Part shown: positions 36,062 to 48,720 of the stretch, piece after piece
Layout: each line of letters starts with the position of its first letter
Numbering within the stretch: the first letter of the stretch is position 1
NCBI GenBank assembly: GCA_023846275.1
Contig: CM043868.1
Span: 14,789,755-14,853,754, forward strand
Direction: 5' to 3'
From: Vanilla planifolia
Lineage: Eukaryota > Streptophyta > Magnoliopsida > Asparagales > Orchidaceae
Length of the DNA: 64,000 nt
Position numbers and translations under genes: made by a program
Notes under the pieces: model-generated
The model's database searches: none
Told to the model about the DNA's origin: nothing
The model's input: the letters and a program-made list of their open reading frames with translations, nothing else

Positions 36062-37783
36062 TGTTACACCCTTGTGTTTGATGAGTCAAGCATAAATGTG
36101 TATATTTTATTTGGGCTTGATTTTAAGTAAAATTGTTACTAATTAATTAAATCAAGCCATGCATTTTAGATGTCTAAAATAATGGTCTCTAAGGGCCTTG
36201 AGGTCATGGCATACTTCAAGAAAATTTGAGACATGCACAAGATTTTTTATAATTGAATTTCTTTTTATTTCTCTTGAATTTGATATGTCCAAACTTTGAG
36301 ATTATGAGGCACACTAGTAGTATTAACATTTAAAAATATTATAAATTTATTTAATACTGAATTTTGATTTTTGGGCCAAGCATATTTGACAAAATGTATA
36401 GACATTGGTATTTGATTTTTTAATATTGCTTTGGAATTGTTTTTCATGAATTTCTTTTCATAGCTATTTAAATAACTTATAATACTATAAGAATATAAAA
36501 TTATCTTTATACACTTATATTCAATTTTTTGGCACAAAAATTTGTCAAAAATACCCTAAAACAGCTGAAGTCTCGGGAAAATGGACTGTAGCAATGGGCG
36601 GGTCGACCCGGCGCGAAAACAGCCCGTCCAGGTCTTTAGAAATTAAAAATTTAATTTAAAAATAAAAATTTGGTTGACCCGAGAAGGCCGAGCCAAGCCC
36701 GTCCAAAGCCCGCCGAGAGGAGCTCGGCTAGGTCAAACTGCAGCGCGGTCAACAGTCAATGAACAATGCTTGGCTAAGTCAACCCGAACTAGGCGATCAA
36801 GTCCTGGTCAAGGAAGAGGGGAGCCAACCCCAAAGAGGCTCGCAATGTAAACAGGGTGGATTTCTTATATAGCGCTCCAACAGTTCCGCATACGCAATGT
36901 GGGACTAAAAATCCCAGTTTCAGCCTTCGCAGGATCCAATGGCTCAGATCAAGCCCTCCCGGATCCAACGCACAGGATTCATCTCGTAAGATTTAATCCA
37001 TGCCGTTCGATTACGCGCCCGGATCCAACGCTCTGGATTAAGCCCGAACGGTAAAATGCGTAAATCAATATGTGCCGTTCATTTTTGGGCCCGGATCGGA
37101 CGGTGGCTGCTTTCCGTCCGTTGCCCAAACGACTAATTAATTTTTGGAGCCGTTGTGACTGTTTTTAGAGCTCAAATTTGAGCTCTATAAATAGGAAAAA
37201 TTGATGTATTTTTCAGTTTAACCTTTGCTAATTTTTCCAAAGATTTCAGATCTCAAAATTCGAATACTCAAGCAAAAACGGTGCATCCAAGCTCAAAAAG
37301 AAAAGCAGCAAGAAGGCTATTGGAATTAGAGGTTTTTCAATTATTTCTCAATTTCTATTTCTCTAATTTGTCGATTGTGTGTGCCTCCTCTTTTCTCCTA
37401 TTTCTCTTAAGTTATTTGCCAATCGTTGTATTTTTCGTTTTGGGGCAAGGGCATCCCGGCAGTAGTGCTAAAGCCCCGGGTTTGAGTTGAGCCCGGTAAA
37501 AACTTAAGTAGGTTTGGGATTAGCCGTAGTAAAAATCCCAAGTAGGTTTGAGGTGAACCGTACGAAAAACCTCACTTGTAATCGGTGCATTTAGTGGATT
37601 TTTCCCAACACCGGTTGGGGGTGGACTTAGACTCGATTTTGAGTCGAACCACTTAAAAATTTGTGTGTTCAACTCTCTTTACTCTTGCTTAAAGGTTTTT
37701 AAGTTTAATTTCGAAATTCATAAAATTTTAAATACACAATTCACCCCCCCTCTTGTGGGATTTCCTTAGCACGAAACACTTCA
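36062..37783 (+). repeat. 3' LTR of the copia element
   Basis: Begins TGTTACACCC and ends ACACTTCA, like the 5' LTR, but is 1722 bp long. It has a single copy of both the 76-bp and the 60-bp internal unit that are duplicated in the 5' LTR. The 18-bp palindrome (37168-37185) and TATAAATA (37186-37193) are conserved. Confidence 0.97.
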
Positions 37784-37788
37784 ATTTT
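37784..37788. repeat. Target-site duplication, right copy
   Basis: ATTTT, identical to 29068-29072, directly after the 3' LTR. Confidence 0.85.
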
Positions 37789-40700
37789 AAAGTCAATTTT
37801 GTATTCTTAATCATCAATAGCTAAAATAATTGCTATTATATAAAGTTTATTATTTTAAATCTTATATTCATTTAGGAGAAACAAATATTTTTTGTGAATT
37901 GAAACTAGTGGCCAAGGCTAAATCATGATGTAGTAGATTAGATCAATAAATATTTAAATTACTAGTACGTAAAAGGAGAAAAATAAAGCCAAGTGGGCAA
38001 CCTTTGTCAATCCTTGAATAGAAATAAGAAAGCATTTCTATCAAAACCACACCTAATCTTATCCTTTAAAATAAGAGAATCAAAGATTATGCACAAATAA
38101 AATAATATGTGATGAAACAAAAATCCATACAAGTAGAAACCTGATGATAAGACTTAACTTTATCCAATTCAACCCAACACATATTTAACATAAAAGACTA
38201 TAAAATAAACTACTACAAAATAAAATCCATTTATCACTATTATTATTATTATAATTATACAATCACATTAAATTTAATAAACATATAACTTTAATACTAT
38301 AATCTATGAGATATCACAAAAATCATCATGTATCAATATTATCTTATGATTAAGCTAATAAGTAGCATTCTTATTCATAATATATATATATAACATAACA
38401 CTATACAAAATAATAATCTTAATAAATAAATCAAATATAGTAATTAAATATAAAGAAATCATAAAAAAAACATATCAAAACAAGCATGATGATAAATTAT
38501 ATTAGAATTCACATTATAAACTATACCTATAACATAAGAAAATCATATGCAATGTAGAATTACTTATTTTCTTTTTAATTTTAGTTTAAAATAGTTTATG
38601 TTATTATTGTACCTAACTTTCTTTAAATCACTATGTTCTCTAGATCTGAAAATCATATTGATATTTGTCTTATAGTTGACATCTATCTAATTTATCAGCT
38701 AATATAATAAAGATATCTTATTTAAAGATTGATACCTTGTAATCTAATATGTTGATTTAGTGCCACCAAATAATTGTGATCCAACATGATGGTTTAGCGT
38801 CATATATATATATATATATATATATAAATTTTATTTTTATTTTTTAACCATATATTGTCACATGTGAAACCAATATGTCAATATAGATGTGTGTTAATCC
38901 AAATGTTATTATTATATATACATTTTATTTCATCTTATTAATGCTATGTATTAATAAAGTTATAGATATAATAAACTATGTAACCAATAAAAAGCTATCT
39001 GATAAATATTGCAAAATGCCATTATGTTAATCTCCACATGATTTTCAAATCCAATATTTATTTCATTTTATTTTAATTATTCTTTATATTTGTCAATATC
39101 ATGTATCAAATAAAGCCACAAAAATAAACATAAGACAAGTAAAGCATTAAGTTATCCATGTAAGAAAAATCATAATAATAAAATGTATTTAACAAAAAAT
39201 TATTAAAATAATATTATTATGTTATATTATAGGTTGTTAGATTTATCTATATGAATTTGAGAGTTAAGTTTCTTTTATAATTTCAATCTTTTTTTAGTTT
39301 TTTACAATACTATGTATGTGCAATGGTCAATATATATTATATAAGTGATATTTCTAATAAGCAATTATAATTATATTAATTCTTTTTAAAGCTCATAAAT
39401 TGTACTTGTACAATTACCCAAATATATTATATGATCGTCCAAACATAAGTATTCTATATTATACAGTACAAGTACTATCCTAATTTTTTACAATATATCC
39501 AATCATATAAATAATTTTTTATTACAAATTATACTGGCATAATCTCTTGATTATATTATACTATCAACTCTATTTATACAATTTAGCAAATTCATATAAT
39601 GTAATTGTTAAGACTATAACAATATGATCTTACTTTATCTTAGTTAAATCGTAAGTTATTATTTTTCATCGTATAGTATGATCCTTATATCAGATTAGTC
39701 TAATCTTTAAGACAGCCATTTTTTTACTTAACATTAATTGATCATACAAGAATGATACCAATTCGTCTTTATACAATTAACTGATTGTTCAATAGTAACT
39801 TAGTGCTCCTATTACTCATACAATTTATCATATCATTTAGTACAATTCCTTCAAAAGGCTCTCACATAACTCTATAGTAGCATAAGACCCCTGCTCATTA
39901 TATCTTACAATTATGCTAATGTACTTCTATGATAGTTTTCTCTTTTTCCCTTGATGCTCATCACCTTCTTTCCATGACAAACCCTTTCTTCCTTAATTTG
40001 TTTTACCAGTGGAAGTGACTCTTCTTGATTCTATCCTCAAGCCTTACAACATCTTAAGCAACCCACTTAGCACAATAATTGAAATACAAAAGAATAAAAA
40101 CTTTACTTGTTATCAATTTCAAACCATTGAACTAAAGCTTTCTCTAAATTGGAGCTTCTATTAGTAGCACAATGACCAGAATCCTTGGACTTAGAGCACT
40201 CCTTAGCGATGACAACCGATACCTCGCGCCTTTATCTCAATTTCATAGTGATCAAAATACATAACAACCCCTCTAAAATCTCTCAATCTCTTATGAGAAT
40301 AAAGAATTCGACAAATCTCCTTGAGAAAACATAATAAGGATGCTTATATATTTATTAATGGTACTTCTAATGTATATTAAATATTAATCCATTGCTGTAA
40401 TTGAAAAATAATATTACAAGTCTCAAAATTTTAAAAAAATTACAAATCCATTCTAACATAACTGTTATTCCTATATTTGCTTATCTACTCTATGCCAAAA
40501 CAAATTTGACCTAAGCTAAAATTTCAAAATTACAAATGTATTCTAAGCGATATTTTGAATTATAATTATATTTGAATATTAAAAAAATCATAATAAATTT
40601 TATAGATCTTCGAAAATTGCAAACTTTAAATCATTCAATTCGTCACTAAAGAATTTTTTTATTTCTTAAATAATAGTTTTTAACTAAATTTAATTTGTTG

Positions 40701-42050
40701 ACACACTCTTAATATTTAATTATTATTTTAATACTTTTATATATAAATAATATATTTTAAAATACTAATTTTATCAAGTTTAATCATACCTTATCACACT
40801 TATTAATTGATTCTATGACATCTTATATTTTGATTAAGTTTAAAATGATGGTCATTATAATCTTTTATTCTTATAAAAAAATTTTTTTAAAAGTTTGGTT
40901 ATAAAAATTAAAGTTGTTATAATTTTTATGAATTTTGGAATCTATTACCTAAATCTCATGCTAATCATAACTACATATGGTTAATAATTGACAAACTAAC
41001 TAAATTAGTTTAACTCATGCTTATCAAAACCACTTTTTCTACAAAAAAGTTAACCACATTTATGTACATTAGATTGTGAGCTTGTATAGAATACCAAAAG
41101 CATTTAATCTATTAGAAATCTAAATTTTATATCACATTTTTTAAAAAAGTTATATCAAGCTTTTTACACAAAGTTAAACTTTATTATTGCTTTCTATCCT
41201 TAAAACTATGACCAAACCAGAAATATTTATAAAAACTCTGAAAAATTTATTGAGGTTATGTATTCCAAATTTTCAAGTTATTAAGAAAGTAGTTACTCTA
41301 ATTGAATTTTCTTAGAATAATAATTTACAATCAAATATTAGCTTGTTAATCTCTTATATATTGGATTGAAAACAAGAAAAGACAATTATGTAGTCCATAT
41401 TTTATAGATGAGCGATTGAAAAACTGAAAATAATTAGAATAAGAATATAATAGGTTTAGGATAAAAAAAATTTTATTTAAACATAAGAACATGAGATTTA
41501 AAGTTAGAGATCATATGTTTGTCATAGTAAACCCTTTAAAAGAAACTTTTAAATTTAGAAAAACAAGAAAATTGAGACCAAAATATATTATTTTTGTTTT
41601 TTAAATTTTAGAAATATTAAATCAAGCAGTCTATAAATATGTATTATCATTGCATATAATTGGCATTTATGATATATTTCAAATCTCACATTTGAGTAAA
41701 TATATTTCAAATCCTTCTTGCTTTATTGAATGTGAGTTGAAGATCTTATTTTATGTCCAAAAAATAATTCGAGTTTTGGACTATGGGGATAAAGCTCTAA
41801 GAGGGGAACATGTAATGACAATAAATCTTATTTTTAAGACTAAATGAAATAATATTATTTTAAATTTATCTTTAAAAACATATAATTTCATAAAAATCAT
41901 TCGAATATTACAGTTAGCATATGTTTGGGAATAACTTTTTAAGAGAAACTAGTTGATTGTTGATTTAAAATTTTTGAAGCAAGTTTGAAATTATTGTGAA
42001 TTAAGAAAAAAAGTAAAAATAATATATATATATATACTTATCCCAAAACG
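37789..42050. other. AT-rich noncoding DNA with dispersed repeats
   Basis: No protein is encoded. Sequence at 38.09-38.88 kb resembles 62.64-63.56 kb in the same orientation, and 39.4-40.6 kb resembles 2.5-3.95 kb in the opposite orientation. An AT microsatellite is at 38802-38827. The block directly right of the copia element may be part of a larger noncoding retroelement. Confidence 0.45.
38090..40600 (+). repeat. Dispersed AT-rich repeat, forward copy
   Basis: Matching landmarks: GTAGCATTCTTATTCATAA (38362-38380) against ATAGCATCCTCATCCATAA (62828-62846), and AAGCGATATTTTG (40545-40557), whose reverse complement is near-identical to 2521-2533. The middle (39.4-39.9 kb) is dense in ATCATAC and GTATGAT words. 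Boundaries are approximate and the two parts may be separate elements. Confidence 0.4.
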
Positions 42051-42330
42051 TTTCTTGCAGCTGCTTGCTAGAAAACGTGCAGGAAGCTTCAAGAAGGAAA
42101 TGCTCGGTTGCTGGAAGCTGGACACGAGAACAGGGATGGATGGACATGTAAATTCGACTGCAGGAGCTACAAGACGAAGAAAACCTGTTACAGGAGAGAT
42201 TTTTTGTAACCAGTATCAATCAGCTTGGCTGAGCTCAGGGAAAGGGAGAGCTAGAGAGCAGTTAGGGAAATTGAATAAATAATCAAGTGAGAAACAGCGA
42301 ACTTGGAAGATGAGTAAGGTAAGAATTTTA
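42051..42330 (+). other. GC-richer exon-like patch, unassigned
   Basis: A sharp rise in GC content in AT-rich DNA, beginning with an acceptor-like TTTCTTGCAG (42050-42059) and ending with AAGATGAGTAAGGTAAG, which resembles a donor (42307-42323). One plus-strand frame is open to TAA at about 42280. The peptide shows no family motif. It may be an untranslated exon or a transposon fragment. Confidence 0.25.
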
Positions 42331-43951
42331 CTCTACTTTTGGCCATTCTATATGCTTTTTCCAACAGTATGAAGTCATGTATGTTTCCCAAAACCTCCTT
42401 AAGTTGTTCATGGATTTATGGTGCCATAAAGGCTTACGGAAATGTTAAAACTACAAGTTTCCTTACTTCAACATTAGTTGTAAGATTTATAGGAAGTTGG
42501 CTGAGTTTCCTTTAAGAACGAAGCTTTCAAGATTGACGTACCTTACGATGGCATGCAATGTACCGTCCGTTAAATTTAAAAGTAATAGAAAATATATATA
42601 TATATTTTTTAATATGTTTAGTACATTTAATGTAGGAGTAATAAAAATAATTTTAGTAAGAAAAATATGTAATATATTAATAATTTATGTACAAGATATT
42701 TAATTGAAAGGTAAGACGTGGCTTGAAGAAAGCAACACTGCAACTAGCAAGTTGAAATTGAAATTGATTTGTTATAAATAATGTGCAATATATTAAGAAG
42801 ATTTGGGTGATCCTTAAGCTAAGAGTCAACAATTTACAATACGAAATTAAAACAATAAGGCACGGTATGCTATACTTAGCATATTGTATGAGAAGAAGGA
42901 AAAAAATGAAATTGACTTTGTTAGGAGTTTAAAAAATTGAGAAGACGTGGAATAACTTATTATTAATTAATTTATGTCTAATTTTGTGATGCATGGATTG
43001 AAAGAGAAAAATATTAGAACACAAACTCAACTCTAAAATATCACCTAGGTAAATGCTATAATGAAATAGTAAGAAAAAACGTATGTATTTAGCAAAATAC
43101 TCCTACATATATAAGCATTGCATTTCAATTTATACATATTATATGACATTAGAAATGATATGAATTTGGATGTGTAATACATTTGATATGTATTATCTTT
43201 TGTATGGAAAGGAAATAAATGTGTATTAAAAGCAAATTTATATGTTTGAAAATCTAAATTCCTATTTATAAGGAATGAAAATATATGAAAAGAAAATAAA
43301 GATAAAAAAAATGAATGTAAAATAGGCCAAACAAGTTAGCTATACCTTGTTGGTATGTCTATTTTGAAAAAAAAAAAACTTAAAAATAAGAAAAAAGTAT
43401 AGTTTTTTCAAGTGCTTTATCCCATAATGATTGAATGAGAAATAAAATAAGACGATAACATAGGATGTAGGATATTGATGAGGCCCTGATAATATACTAG
43501 GCTATAAGTTTACGTCAAAAATCTATTACCATTATATTTTTAGCATATTGTGTATGACTTTAATATATAAAAATAATTAGACAATGATATATAAATGTCA
43601 CTTATATTACATGTAGAATTGGTATACTAAGCGATGATAATACAATGATAATCAACCATCATGCAGGCTATATTCAAGGTGGATGTGATGATAGTGCTAT
43701 CATTGGCACTTTATGCAAAGAGTTGATGTGTGGGTATAACATAATATAAGATTAAGATGGGCATATGTCTTTATAAGATAATGCGATAACAAGGAAAATA
43801 AAGGAAAATAAAAAAGAAAAAAATAAATTGAATGGTTGTACTAAAAAAAATTGGGCCCAAAATAATGAAAAGAAATAAATATATAAAAGCACAAGAGAAG
43901 AAGAGAAAAAAATAAATGAAAAATTATTTGAATAAAGAGAAATAATTATAA

Positions 43952-44019
<68 letters not shown>
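43952..44019. repeat. Compound GT/TA microsatellite
   Basis: Thirteen GT units run directly into about 21 TA units without interruption, 68 bases in all. The GT part may have arisen by substitution in a longer TA tract or the reverse. Confidence 0.9.
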
Positions 44020-44021
<2 letters not shown>

Positions 44022-45191
44022 TTAGATATAGATATTATATATATATAAGAATATCTGTTAGAAGATCCCAAATATTAAAGGTAGAGTTAATTCCATAATT
44101 TTTGAATAAATCCAAAACATACATATTAATATCTTGTTTTTTCATAATTGTAAATGATCTAGTATTAAGGGCATGCAATTTTGTGGGGGTTCTTGATAAA
44201 AATCTCATGGATCTAACATAAAATTATTATATAATTACTCTTAACAAATTCTTAAGGTTGTGTATGAGCATATGCTAGCTATTTTATATTTTATTATTTA
44301 AATTAATTTGCTTAGTAATATGTTTGTGTAAGGATGAAATATAATGGACAAAAGACATTGCAAACTTAGAAGTGTAGAAATAATGAAGGAAATTAAACTC
44401 ATGATTTTCAAAACAAATTTCAAAAAAACTTAAACTCATTATTTAATTAACAAAATTAATGTAAGCAAATTTAGTATGTGACAATAAAAGATCCCAAGTT
44501 GAAATATATTTTCTTTTTAGGTTATGAAGAAGATTGCCTAAACTTTAGTTCACTACCTTTTTTAGTCCATTTATGAATGATAAGTTGATAAAAATTTTTT
44601 TTTTTGAATTGATCAATTTAATAACTAATTTGGTAAATGTGATAATATGACACCAAAAACTAGATATATTATAAGTTTTATATCTCTGAAAGGTGGGCGT
44701 ACATCTACCAAGTTATTGAGAAATAAGTTTATAAATTTTTTTAACAGAGTTGGACTATGAGTGGTGGGGTGGGTATAATAATAAGGGTTTCTCTAATTTT
44801 CACAAACCAGATAATCTCCACTAATTATATCCCTCTCTAGTGAAATAATACTAAGTAGTTTGTTTTTTCTTTTATCTTTTTCTGAAATATTTGGGTTTAA
44901 AAAGTTTTTTAGAGAGGTGAAGGTATAACATGATCTTCTTTCATTCATATATGAAAGTACACATATTGGCTTTTTTACTTAAGTTAACATCTTGATCGTA
45001 TAAACGAGATTTTCTTAAGATAATATTACCTAGCTATATTAGGGTAACATCACACTATAATTTCTCAGAATATTAACCAAACTCTAACAAAACACAATAT
45101 CTTTGTTATATAAAAATTGAGATTTTATTGATCCATGATATAGTGTATGGATAGAGATGGCTTATAAATGTTAAACATATCTTTTTGACAG

Positions 45192-45459
45192 CATTATATG
45201 TTATGATATTGATACAATAACTACTAATTATAATAATCTTACAAGATAAGTCTTTAAATCTAATGAAGATACTAAAGATGTTAGTTTATCACGACTCTTT
45301 AGATGACTCTGTTATAGTAAAAGTTCATTACATGTTATGACATTGATACAACAACTACTATCTATAATGATCTTACAAGATAAGTCTTTAAATCTAATGA
45401 AGATACTAAAGATGTTAGTTCATCACGACTCTTTAGATGACTCTGTTATAGTCAAAGTT
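45192..45459. repeat. 134-bp tandem duplication
   Basis: Two direct copies, 45192-45325 and 45326-45459, with only about ten differences, most in the first third. They share long identical runs covering AAGATAAGTCTTTAAATC and GACTCTTTAGATGACTCTG. No open frame spans them and their junction is exact. Confidence 0.9.
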
Positions 45460-48140
45460 CATCTTACAACAACTATGGATAGTCTAATATAAAAACAGAT
45501 TTTCACATAATGTTTGTAATGTTTTTTCAACATTCTCATTTGGTTTTATAATCTCACCTTCTTTAATTTCAATACATTCTTTTGCATTTTCTTCTATATC
45601 TATCTGTAGAACTCTCTTTGAACATTAGGTCGAGACATGTTCACTCTTGTGATAATGATAATACTCCACTTTAGAACTAGTAAATGGTTTGTGTGATGGT
45701 TGAATTTGATAAGTTGGTGGTATAGGTGGAGGGGCATTGGTTGTTTTATGGAGTATATGTAATAAAATAATGGAAGTAGTGGTACAAGTTTGAAAGAAAA
45801 AGTGGTCAAAAGAATCTCACTCTTATGGGCAATGACCCTTAAATTTTTTTACTTCATAGACCACTTTATATACCTTTCATATAATATTTTTATGTATAGC
45901 TCAGCTTGAATATATTCTCTAAACCTAGTTCAAAAATTAAGACAACACTACTCGATTTGACTCTTTGAATCTTGGGAAAGATGTAATCATTTATCCAAAA
46001 ATTCATCTAAATATGAGATAAGTATAAATTTAGCTCTTAGGTAAATCTTAGATTCTTTCCTTGATTTATGGTAATGGTTGATCTTCATCAAGATATCAGT
46101 TTTTTAATGTTTGAATAAATAATCTAGCATGTGATACGAGCTTAATTTTTATAAATTAATACTTTTGATACTCACTAAGATCATATTATCAAAATAACAC
46201 TCTATTCTTATTTTTTTAATCTTAGTATGCTCTAGGTTCTAAATTTTTATCAAAGGTTAGGGCTTTTATTTTTATCATGTTAACCTAACGATCATCATCC
46301 TTTTCGTGTCTTCTATTATGGGTATGTAGAGTAGCTCAATGTTTCAATTGGTTAGGTTCACTTTTAATTCTCTACTTTGGAGTCATAGACTTACTTGATC
46401 TACGAGTTCTACCTAATCTATTATTTCTATATTTTTCTAATTAGTCTATGCATGTTTCTAAGATTACTCTTAGCTCTTGTATTGAATAAGTTAATTATAA
46501 TATTAGATTTTGAATTACTTGGCCCATCGAGATTGTACTTATCAAGAATCAAATATTCTATATTATTTTTAGACATAGTGGTCAGAAACTATTGGATTAT
46601 AAACAAAATTCTTAATTTGGATTCATAAAGAAAAATAAAACACAAACAAATCATGAAATGCAAAAATAAGAGAGTATAAAATAAAGAAATGTTGTAGCAT
46701 CAAACTTAAAAATAAGATTTTGTTTGATTATTTGTTTATTTTTTGTTATATATATATATATTTAATAACTTTTAGTAATTAATAACAAATACATAAAATT
46801 AAAAGATTCTTATTTGATAATAAATTAATAATCATACAAGTTTCTAAAACTAACTATGCTCTAATACTAAGTTGATGTACGATGATATGCTAAAACTTAT
46901 CCTTAGATCATTAACAATTTAGAAGTGCTTAAGTTCAAGTAATATATCCATACAAGAGACTAATTATGATATTATATGTTTGAAATTAGAAATCCTTCCC
47001 AAGCAAGTCAAAACTTTCTCAAAAGTCAATGATTTACATTAATCTTTAATATAAGAGTTCTCAACTTATAAAAAATGGTTTAACAATTCACACCCAAAGT
47101 ACTCACATTAGTATTAAGGTGGTAAGATACGCACATAAGTAGAGTTTTTAAAACATCAAATAAAAAAAATCACATTATCACTTGTAAAAAACTAGATATT
47201 GGATGCAATGATTAAAATTTCCAAAAAGATGAAATAAAAAGGTTAATTATTTTTCTTGGTGAATTGATACCCATGTGGATACTAGATAATGGGTATGAAT
47301 CTCTCTTTTTGAGCATCTTGTTTTTTTAGGATACCTCTGAAATCATACTGTAAAATTGATTACACATAATACCCTTATAATAAGATGAGCATTCTTATTT
47401 ACAAAAGCATTAAGGGTATAATAATAATTTACTAACCCAAGAATGCTAAAAAATATTTGAGAAAACAAAGTGACACATTTTGGAGTTATAAAAGATACTT
47501 TAAGTATTCTAGAAGTCACAAAAATCATAAAACATAATTTGAATTTTGTCAAATATTGCTTTGAAAAGCTATGAATTAATTAAAATAAACATTTCCAAAA
47601 TAGGCCTATGGGTTTCAATAGTGTTTTGGTGAGCGACGGAGTAGTAAGTAGCATGATTGATGGTGCATGGATGGAGAGACATGGTGATGCCTCGATTCCA
47701 ATTTGTGGGTTGGTGCGAGTTAGTGCACAAGCCGATGCAGGTTAGAGGGTTGGTGTGGGTTGGACTAATCAATGTGGATTGACAAGTCAAGTGGGTTCGT
47801 GGATGACAGGTTGACGTGGCTTGGCACGTGTTGATAGGTCAACGTAGGTCGATCGAATAAAAGAGTTCGATGGGTTGAGACGAGACAACGTGGGTGGTGC
47901 AATGATTGTGGATGGCGATGACAATGGTGATAGATGACAGATGATGATGAAATAGACCAAAACTTATTTAAGCATTTTTTAAGTCATATTCAACCAAAAT
48001 TTGTATCAATGAAACTTTAGGATTACTGCTATGTTGTTCTTGACTGAATTTAAAGTTGAAAATATTTGAGAAACTATCAATTATCTTTCAAACTAAAAGC
48101 AAATAACTGAATAAACCAAAGTTTTTAAGAAGAGAATAAT

Positions 48141-48720
48141 TGTAATATCCCAAATTTTAAATATTATTATTGAATTTAGTTAACTTTGTAATATGTACTT
48201 AACATGTTAAATACTATTATTACACAAGTTTGATATTATGGGCATGAGATATAGGTTGAATAGCATGTTAAAGGGATATTTGTGACTTGTCTTGGAATCT
48301 ATGTTAAAAAGTATTTCAAACTTTCATAATAAAAATAACTTTGAATATTTTTTTTGAGATAAATCTAAAGACATTCATTTTTAATGTCAATCGGAGCCTA
48401 TTTGAAATTAATAAAAATTTGAAGTTATTATATAATTAGTTAGCATATATTATAATTAAATACTATATATATACATATAACAAACAAAAAACTCAAATAT
48501 CCTTTCTTTTTCCCATCACCAGTGTCTGCAAACCCTTAGCTCTCTCTCCTATTTGCATTAGAAGCTTCGAACTTCTTCTAATCTTGGGAGAAATCTTCGA
48601 TTCGAGTAAGGATAAGCCTTCCTATTCGATTTATTGATTCCTTACGACCTGGTCATTGGAGATATCATCAGTTGAACAAACATTGTCAGTTTTTTATGCA
48701 AAACCGTTTTCACCTTGTAT
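48141..48720 (+). repeat. Probable start of a Ty3/gypsy LTR
   Basis: TGTAATATCCCAAATTTTAA resembles the LTR start of plant chromoviruses (TGTAACATCCCA-type). About 330 bases on, TATATATACATA (about 48466) is followed by a leader-like AAACCCTTAGCTCTCTCTCC and CTTCTAATCTTGGGAGAAATC, phrases typical of the R/U5 region of these LTRs. No right end, primer-binding site or coding region was found, so it may be a solo LTR or fragment. Confidence 0.35.

Larger units (their letters stand above)
29073..37783 (+). mobile_element. Ty1/copia LTR retrotransposon, structurally complete, coding-defective
   Basis: An 8711-bp element with two LTRs (1859 and 1722 bp) bounded by TG...CA, a 5-bp target duplication, a primer-binding site matching the initiator methionine tRNA, gag, protease, integrase, reverse transcriptase, RNase H and a polypurine tract. 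The order PR-IN-RT-RH is that of copia. Long LTRs and a gag with two CCHC zinc knuckles separated by a coiled-coil-like stretch point to the SIRE/Maximus lineage (inference); no envelope-like frame is present between RNase H and the 3' LTR. Gag-pol is interrupted by several stops and one frameshift. In the first roughly 370 bases the LTRs differ at 8 positions, 7 of them transitions, so insertion is fairly recent. Confidence 0.97.
42331..48140. other. AT-rich noncoding DNA
   Basis: No coding sequence is supported. It contains a compound GT/TA microsatellite (43952-44019), a 134-bp tandem duplication (45192-45459) and a GT-rich, GC-richer stretch at 47.59-47.90 kb made of imperfect phrases such as GGGTTGGTG and GTCAAC that looks like an old LTR or satellite remnant. 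Confidence 0.5.
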
